Source: DIGJ01 sp031553075
Lineage (GTDB): Bacteria; Bacillota; Clostridia; Lachnospirales; Lachnospiraceae
Length of the DNA: 11,305 nt
Reading direction: 5' to 3'
NCBI GenBank assembly: GCA_031553075.1
Contig: JAVBLX010000036.1
Coordinates: forward strand, 1-11,305
The position numbers were made by a program, and so were the translations under genes. Of the stretch, positions 6,802 through 11,305 are shown one piece after another (position 1 is the stretch's first letter; each line of letters opens with the position of its first letter). The notes beneath the pieces were generated by a model. The model had not been told where the DNA came from and made no database searches. It saw nothing but the letters and a program-made list of their open reading frames with translations.

Positions 6802-7257
6802 TTATTTTTTCAGGATGGTATTGTCGTCTAAAATGACGGTAAAGGGACCGTCATTTACCAGGGCTACTTTCATGTCTGCACCGAAGCTGCCATGCTCTAC
6901 CCTTCCCAGCTGACCTTTCACCTGTTCGACAAAATACTCATAGAGTTCATTTGCCAGCTCCGGAGAGCCGGCATCCGTAAAGCTTGGACGGTTTCCCTTA
7001 CGCATATCTGCGTATAATGTGAATTGGGATACTACAAGGATTTCACCGCCAATATCCTGAAGGGACAGGTTGGTTTTCCCGTTTTCATCTTCAAATATTC
7101 GTAGCTTCAAAATTTTATCCAGAAATTTATCAGCAATTTCTCTGGTATCCGTTGCCCCAACTCCCAAAAGTAACAGGAGGCCTTGGCCGATTTTTCCTAT
7201 AACTGCTCCTTCTACCCCAACAGAGGCCTCTTTTACTCTTTGAATTACAACTTTCAT
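6802..7257 (-). CDS. dtd: D-aminoacyl-tRNA deacylase
   Basis: 151 aa, full family length. The cytosolic enzyme hydrolyses the ester bond of D-aminoacyl-tRNAs (and of glycine mischarged on tRNA-Ala), so that D-residues do not enter translation. The two active-site signatures are present: SQFTLYAD with Ser77 and Thr80, and NDGPFT with the Gly137-cisPro138 pair that gives chiral selection. The N-terminus MKVVIQRVKEASVGV is typical. The start has AAAGGA 11 bases upstream. It diverges from the GH31 gene and has its own promoter. The flagellar operon begins right after it on the same strand, so some read-through is possible, but no functional link is implied. Confidence 0.96.
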   Translation of the reverse strand: MKVVIQRVKEASVGVEGAVIGKIGQGLLLLLGVGATDTREIADKFLDKILKLRIFEDENGKTNLSLQDIGGEILVVSQFTLYADMRKGNRPSFTDAGSPELANELYEYFVEQVKGQLGRVEHGSFGADMKVALVNDGPFTVILDDNTILKK

Positions 7258-7308
7258 TTTATCTTAATTCCTTTCCGTATATAGGATATTATCTTCAACT
7301 GCTTGATT

Positions 7309-7337
7309 ATTATATCTTTTTTTATATGCACATGCAA
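7309..7337 (-). promoter_or_regulatory. Sigma-70-type promoter of dtd
   Basis: On the minus strand TTGCAT (7332-7337) and a perfect TATAAT (7309-7314) are 17 bp apart. Transcription would start near 7302, about 45 bases before the dtd ATG. Confidence 0.7.
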
Positions 7338-7385
7338 CAAAGGGGGTAAAACAGATAGAAAAAACATGGTACTCAAAATTTTTTA

Positions 7386-7396
7386 AACCGTTTATA
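7386..7396. promoter_or_regulatory. Possible operator (odd-centred palindrome)
   Basis: TAAAC-C-GTTTA is symmetric around a single central base in the dtd/GH31 spacer. It overlaps a plus-strand TATAAT at 7393-7398, which lacks a good -35 box. The half sites resemble those of LacI-family operators, but the usual even CG centre is absent. The whole spacer 7258-7562 holds no gene. Confidence 0.3.
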
Positions 7397-7463
7397 ATAG
7401 AGAAATTAAAATATGTATTATGGATATTTTAACCTGCTTTTAAAGTAAACCCTTTGATACAAT

Positions 7464-7492
7464 TTGTTTTAATAAAGATATGTACTTATACT
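7464..7492 (+). promoter_or_regulatory. Likely promoter of the GH31 gene
   Basis: TTGTTT (7464-7469), a 17-bp spacer and TATACT (7487-7492), giving a start near 7499 and a leader of about 64 nt. The -35 box is poor, so activation by a regulator is plausible. A palindrome downstream at 7530-7542 lies in the transcribed leader. Confidence 0.5.
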
Positions 7493-7529
7493 TTTAACCA
7501 TATAATTGGAATCAAAAAAGCGTTTAACT

Positions 7530-7542
7530 TTGTTTTAAACAA
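7530..7542. promoter_or_regulatory. Possible operator before GH31
   Basis: TTGTTT-T-AAACAA is a perfect 6+1+6 palindrome, ~30 bp downstream of the proposed transcription start and ~10 bp before the AGGAGG site (7551-7556). A repressor or roadblock site is plausible. The regulator is unknown. The LacI-family gene at 372-1364 is a candidate only by class. Confidence 0.35.
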
Positions 7543-7562
7543 TAATACCAGGAGGTAGTAAG

Positions 7563-9638
7563 ATGGCAGTAAAACAGGAAGGTAATAAACTAATAATAGA
7601 AAGTGGCGTATCACAGGTTTGGATTGAGCCCTGGGGTGAAAATTCCTTGCGGGTGAGGATGACCTGTGAGGCGCAAATGGATAGCAATGACTGGGCCCTA
7701 TGTGAATCGGTAACAACCTGTAGCGTCCAGATTCAATTTGAAGAAGTTGATACCACTGACCCTTGGTATAAGAATGAAGAGTGGGCTAAGTATCATCAGA
7801 CCGGAACCGTTGCATCTATAACCAACGGCAAAATAACAGCCCGCGTAAATCCAGAAGGCTGGATTAGCTATTATAATCAAAAAGGGGAGCTCCTTACAGA
7901 AGAATACTGGCGTAACCGAAACCGAATCAATCGTTATTGCGTCCCCCTCCGTATTGATGCCCGGGAGATGAAGCCGATTCAGGGAAGCAGTGACTATGAG
8001 CTGACTGCCCGGTTTGAAGCCTTTGATGACGAAAAAATATTTGGAATGGGACAATATCAAGAAAAAAACTTGAATAAAAAAGGCGCTCTTTTAGAACTGG
8101 CACACCGAAATTCCCAGGCCAGTGTTCCATTTTATATTTCCAGTCGGGGTTATGGCTTTTTCTGGAACAATCCTGCCATCGGCACTGCCTCTTTTGGCAC
8201 GAACAAAACCGAGTGGTATGCGAAAACTACCCGAAAACTGGATTATTTCATTACTGCCGGAGACTCACCTGCCGAAATTGAGACCCATTACAGCAATGCC
8301 ACAGGCCGCACACCTATGATGCCGGAATTTGGCTTAGGTTACTGGCAATGCAAGCTTCGTTACCGCAATCAGGAGGAAATCCTGGCCGTTGCCAGAGAAC
8401 ATAAAAAACGCGGTCTGCCAATGGATGCCATTGTTGTAGATTTCTTCCACTGGACTATGCAGGGGGATTTCAAGTTCGAGCTTAGAGATTGGCCTGACCC
8501 AGATGCTATGGTAAAGGAATTAAAGGAGTTAGGAATCGAAACCGTCGTTTCCGTCTGGCCTACCATTGATGAACGCTCCGAGAACTTCGGCGAGATGAAT
8601 AACAAAGGCTATCTGGTAAGAGCTGACCGGGGTAACAATAATCATATGACCTGGATGGGCAACACCGTTTTTTATGATACAACTCATCCCGGTGCTCAAA
8701 AATTTGTATGGGAAAAGTGTAAAGAAAATTATTATAAAAAAGGAATCCGTATCTTTTGGCTGGATGAAGCCGAACCGGAATATGGACCTTACGACTTCGA
8801 TAACTACCGCTACTATGCAGGTCCTGCCCTACAATGCACCAACATTTATCCCCTCACGTATGCCAAAGGCTTTTATGATGGTTTGAAGGAGGAAGGTGAG
8901 AAAGATATCATGTCCTTGGTCCGCTGCGCCTGGGCAGGCAGCCAGAAATATGGTGTCCTTACCTGGTCCGGTGATATCCATTCCTCGTTCCGTTCCATGC
9001 GGGAGCAATTACAGGCCGGCCTAAACATGGGCTTAGCTGGAATCCCCTGGTGGACCTCGGATATTGGCGGCTTTGTAGGCGGCGACATCCAAGACCCCTA
9101 TTTTAAAGAACTCCTTCTCCGCTGGTTTGCCTGGGGCGCCTTCTGTCCAGTATTCCGCATGCATGGAGAACGATCTCCATGGTACGAGCGTGAAGAAGAA
9201 TTTATCAACAACGTCCGCCAGCTTACCTCCGGTCAGAACAATGAAATCTGGAGCTTTGGCGAAGATAACTATGAAATCCTGAAGGAGTACCTCTTTATCC
9301 GCGAGCGGCTCCGCCCCTATATCCGGGAATGTATGAAAGAAGCCAGCGAAACCGGTGCACCTGTTATGCGCCCAATGTTTTTTGATTTCCCCGAAGACAA
9401 AGCTTGCTGGGAAACAGAAGATCAATATATGTTTGGCCCTGATCTTCTGGTGGCTCCTGTTATGGAAATCGGATTGAGAAGCAGAACTGTATATTTACCA
9501 GTAGGGCTTAGTTGGACAGAAGCAAAAACTGGCAGGGTTTATGATGGTGGGCAATATGTGGAGGCCGAGGCCTCTCTTGATGTAATTCCGGTATTTATTC
9601 GCGATGGCAAGCAGTATGATATCTATTGCAACCTATAG
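7563..9638 (+). CDS. Glycoside hydrolase family 31 (alpha-xylosidase/alpha-glucosidase type)
   Basis: 691 aa, no signal peptide, so probably a cytosolic retaining exo-alpha-glycosidase acting on imported oligosaccharides. Residues 1-~250 form the N-terminal beta-sandwich region (FFWNNPAIGTASFG near its end). The catalytic barrel follows, with EFGLGYWQCKLRYRNQEEIL at entry and DAIVVDFFHW. The nucleophile motif is WLDEAEPE with Asp401. The acid/base motif is WSGD with Asp471. IPWWTSDIGGF and FRMHGERSPW are typical of the family, and a C-terminal beta domain ends the protein. The WLD-x-x-EPE form recalls bacterial alpha-xylosidases more than starch-type alpha-glucosidases, but specificity cannot be fixed from motifs. 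AGGAGG lies seven bases before the ATG. No transporter is next to it in the window, so it is a single-gene unit ending in the terminator at 9749-9807. Confidence 0.93.
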   Translation: MAVKQEGNKLIIESGVSQVWIEPWGENSLRVRMTCEAQMDSNDWALCESVTTCSVQIQFEEVDTTDPWYKNEEWAKYHQTGTVASITNGKITARVNPEGWISYYNQKGELLTEEYWRNRNRINRYCVPLRIDAREMKPIQGSSDYELTARFEAFDDEKIFGMGQYQEKNLNKKGALLELAHRNSQASVPFYISSRGYGFFWNNPAIGTASFGTNKTEWYAKTTRKLDYFITAGDSPAEIETHYSNATGRTPMMPEFGLGYWQCKLRYRNQEEILAVAREHKKRGLPMDAIVVDFFHWTMQGDFKFELRDWPDPDAMVKELKELGIETVVSVWPTIDERSENFGEMNNKGYLVRADRGNNNHMTWMGNTVFYDTTHPGAQKFVWEKCKENYYKKGIRIFWLDEAEPEYGPYDFDNYRYYAGPALQCTNIYPLTYAKGFYDGLKEEGEKDIMSLVRCAWAGSQKYGVLTWSGDIHSSFRSMREQLQAGLNMGLAGIPWWTSDIGGFVGGDIQDPYFKELLLRWFAWGAFCPVFRMHGERSPWYEREEEFINNVRQLTSGQNNEIWSFGEDNYEILKEYLFIRERLRPYIRECMKEASETGAPVMRPMFFDFPEDKACWETEDQYMFGPDLLVAPVMEIGLRSRTVYLPVGLSWTEAKTGRVYDGGQYVEAEASLDVIPVFIRDGKQYDIYCNL

Positions 9639-9675
9639 TACCATTGAGTAAGAATAAGCAAGTAGATGAAATAAT

Positions 9676-9714
9676 AGAGTTCCACATCAGAGTTCCATAT
9701 CAGGGTTCCATATC
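9676..9714. repeat. Three tandem 13-bp repeats after GH31
   Basis: The units AGAGTTCCACATC, AGAGTTCCATATC and AGGGTTCCATATC abut exactly. The shared core GTTCCATATCA occurs a fourth time as the left arm of the terminator hairpin (9761-9771) and inverted in its right arm. Any of the copies could pair with that right arm in the transcript. Confidence 0.85.
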
Positions 9715-9748
9715 AAGGAATACCTAAGGAAACAGACCATAACGGAGT

Positions 9749-9807
9749 AAACTGTAAAAAGTTCCATATCAATGATGAAAAAGCTGATATGGAACTTTTT
9801 GCAGTTT
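9749..9807. terminator. Strong bidirectional terminator between GH31 and the serine hydrolase
   Basis: Arms 9749-9771 and 9785-9807 are 23 nt long with a 13-nt loop and a single T9755/G9801 difference, which is a G-U pair in the plus-strand RNA. The core GTTCCATATCA stem is flanked by A5 on one side and T5 on the other, so it can end transcripts from both convergent genes. Confidence 0.85.
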
Positions 9808-9815
9808 TAAGCTTC

Positions 9816-10988
9816 TTAAATTCCAGCATAAGCTGCCATTCGAAGTCTCCGAACTTCTGGTGTCGTTCCTGCATCACACTTCTGAATAAAATATAGTAAT
9901 ACAAAATCCTCAGCCGGGTCCATCGTTACATAATTGCCGGTCCACCCATCCCAGCCAAATTCTCCCAGACTGGCGTTGCTACCAGCTTCGCCCTGGTTTA
10001 TTAAAACTCTCATAAGGCAGCCATATCCATACCCCCAAAGGCTTTGCCAGTTGTAATCGACCTTTTGGAAAGAGTTAAGATGGTCTTTAGTCATCATATC
10101 TACGGTCTTACGTCCAAGGATTCGGGTACCTTGGTAAGTACCTCCACCCAGCATCATTTGGGCAAACTTACTATAATCTTCTATCGTTGAAACCAAGCCC
10201 GCTCCGCCGGATTCAAATTTCACCTCCTCCGTGTAACCCTCCATTCCCAGATGGTTCTCAAAATCAGGGTCCAATTCGCCAGTCTTCTCATTCCATCGGT
10301 AGAGTCTTGCAAAACGGTCCCATTTTTCTTTCGGGACATAGAAAGCAGTGTCTTTCATACCAAGAGGAGCGAAAATTTCATCCCGAAGAAATTCACCAAA
10401 CTTCTTTCCCGAAGCAACCTGGATAACTCCACCAAGAACATCAGCCGATGCGCCATATTGCCATTTTTCACCAGGTTGGCATAAAAGTGGGACTTGAGCA
10501 ATACGCTGGCAAAATTCCAATGTGTCGGCAGGTTTTCCTTTCTTTAAGTCCCTTTCAATTTCATCAAAAATATCTGCCATCCGCTTGCCCGGTTCTGTAT
10601 CCAAATTTGGATAAGAAATTCCAGAGGTCATGTTGAGAAGATGCCATATCGTAATTTCTTTATCTGCTGGAATTTGTTTTCCGTCAGCGGCGATGACCGT
10701 TGGGTCGGCAAACTCAGGAATATATTTACTAATATTATCATGCAGGTCAATTTCACCCCGCTCCGCCAAAATCATGGCAGCGACTGCCGTGACTGGCTTT
10801 GACATAGAGAACATCCTAAAAATAGTATCCTTTTTCATCGGAACATTATTTTCTTTGTCCGCATATCCCATGCAAGCATTATAAATTTCCTGCCCTTTAT
10901 GAAGAACCATTACACTTGCACCCGCAATAGATTTTCGGGCGATTGCATCCTCTACAATATGGTCCATTGTTTTTTTGAAATCAAACAT
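9816..10988 (-). CDS. Serine beta-lactamase-fold hydrolase (class C / esterase type)
   Basis: 390 aa, Beta-lactamase (PF00144)-type family. The catalytic SxxK is Ser61-Met-Ser-Lys64 (FRMFSMSKPVTAVA). The second motif is Tyr178-Gly-Ala (WQYGASADVLGG), in place of the YxN of AmpC enzymes. The C-terminal KTG-equivalent is probably around GWDGWTGNY. This form is common in EstB-like esterases and peptidase-like members and does not by itself imply antibiotic resistance. LLNMTSGI and PLGMKDTAF are further family marks. No signal peptide is visible, so it should act in the cytosol, which also argues against a true beta-lactamase. AGGAGG lies seven bases before the ATG. It converges on GH31 across a shared terminator; no operon partner is in the window. 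Substrate unknown. Confidence 0.92.
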   Translation of the reverse strand: MFDFKKTMDHIVEDAIARKSIAGASVMVLHKGQEIYNACMGYADKENNVPMKKDTIFRMFSMSKPVTAVAAMILAERGEIDLHDNISKYIPEFADPTVIAADGKQIPADKEITIWHLLNMTSGISYPNLDTEPGKRMADIFDEIERDLKKGKPADTLEFCQRIAQVPLLCQPGEKWQYGASADVLGGVIQVASGKKFGEFLRDEIFAPLGMKDTAFYVPKEKWDRFARLYRWNEKTGELDPDFENHLGMEGYTEEVKFESGGAGLVSTIEDYSKFAQMMLGGGTYQGTRILGRKTVDMMTKDHLNSFQKVDYNWQSLWGYGYGCLMRVLINQGEAGSNASLGEFGWDGWTGNYVTMDPAEDFVLLYFIQKCDAGTTPEVRRLRMAAYAGI

Positions 10989-11010
10989 CTTTAATCCTCC
11001 TGGTATAATA

Positions 11011-11040
11011 TTTATATTTTCAATATTTATATTTTCAATA
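11011..11040 (-). promoter_or_regulatory. Tandem 15-bp repeat with promoter elements before the serine hydrolase
   Basis: TTTATATTTTCAATA occurs twice with no gap (11011-11025 and 11026-11040). On the minus strand the two units give TTGAAA (11033-11038), 16 bp, TATAAA (11011-11016), a plausible promoter created by the duplication. The start would be near 11004, leaving a very short leader before AGGAGG at 10996-11001, so another promoter further upstream remains possible. Confidence 0.45.
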
Positions 11041-11169
11041 ATACAGAAGACCTTAAGGGGAAATTTTAAAGTCCAGCTATCTATCGGTTTTTACTACATA
11101 CCTCCCCCGAAACATTTGTGTTTAATTTTATATCCTTTTGAAACCAGCTCCGTCTCAGTAAATTTAAAA

Positions 11170-11305
11170 CAGCCGAAAGCAAGGGGTAATAAGAAACCCG
11201 AGAGCTCCGTAGTTTAACGGAAAAGAGTCTCAGGGGTATTTTGGAGTGCCACAGCCCGAGACAATACCCCGCAAAGAGGCGCAAAGGAGTGGGTTGAGCG
11301 TGGGA
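11170..11305. ncRNA. Candidate structured RNA or intergenic repeat, cut by window end
   Basis: The right spacer (10989-11305) has no protein gene. Its last part is more GC-rich than the promoter region beside it and full of short inverted repeats. CCGT/ACGG (11207-11210, 11217-11220) lies in a longer GAGA...TCTC hairpin (11200-11231). GGGGTATT (11233-11240) pairs with AATACCCC (11263-11270). GTCTC (11227-11231) can pair with GAGAC (11258-11262), crossing that stem as a pseudoknot would. The strand is not determined; on plus it would run out of the window. It is different in sequence from the left-edge element. I do not recognise the family. Confidence 0.4.

Noticed and set aside
9033..9425. 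130-aa minus-strand open frame inside GH31
   Set aside because: It lies opposite the catalytic half of a clearly coding GH31 gene and has no start signal.
9816..10988. Calling the serine hydrolase an antibiotic-resistance beta-lactamase
   Set aside because: No signal peptide and YGA instead of YxN; the family includes many esterases and peptidases.
11260..11305. c-di-GMP-I riboswitch-like bases (GCAAAG...GCGCAAAGG...GTGGG)
   Set aside because: A few core-like words are present, but the ordered core and its two helices are not, and the sequence is truncated. I cannot support the assignment.

Overview
The window looks like chromosome from a motile, low-to-moderate-GC Firmicute, most likely a Clostridia/Lachnospiraceae relative. 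The basis is AGGAGG-type ribosome binding sites, AT-rich spacers, a large flagellar protein of a kind I associate with Lachnospiraceae, and a gut-type family 31 glycosidase. This placement is inference from gene content; no rRNA marker is present.

Left edge (1-371): no protein gene. The DNA forms a ~270-bp imperfect inverted repeat. I read it as two convergent copies of one structured RNA gene. The minus-strand copy (about 360 down to 164) is complete in the window and has a long-range closing stem. The plus-strand copy is cut by the window start, so only its 3' part is seen. Next, on the minus strand, is a LacI-family repressor (372-1364) with a strong sigma-70-type promoter.

Flagellar block (about 1440-6790, minus strand, read right to left): a sigma-28-like promoter just past the end of dtd, then a 985-aa protein with repeated LPxTxEN motifs and a FliK-like C-terminal segment, then flagellin, then its export chaperone FliS. 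A possible 42-codon gene and an intrinsic terminator follow. The set looks like a late flagellar operon for filament subunit supply plus an accessory factor. The flagellin has two cysteines and an EF-hand-like loop in its variable region.

Middle (6802-9638): D-aminoacyl-tRNA deacylase dtd (minus) and a GH31 alpha-glycosidase (plus) diverge from a 305-bp AT-rich spacer holding a promoter for each and two short odd-centred palindromes that could be operators. GH31 ends at tandem 13-bp repeats and a strong bidirectional terminator.

Right part (9816-11305): a class-C-type serine beta-lactamase/esterase-fold hydrolase (minus) with a tandem 15-bp repeat at its promoter. A 317-bp spacer without a protein gene follows; its last ~130 bp carry interleaved inverted repeats (possible pseudoknot) that run off the window and suggest another structured RNA or intergenic repeat.

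The best candidates for something undescribed are the convergent RNA pair at the left edge, the pseudoknot-like element at the right edge, and the large FliK-like protein placed directly before flagellin.
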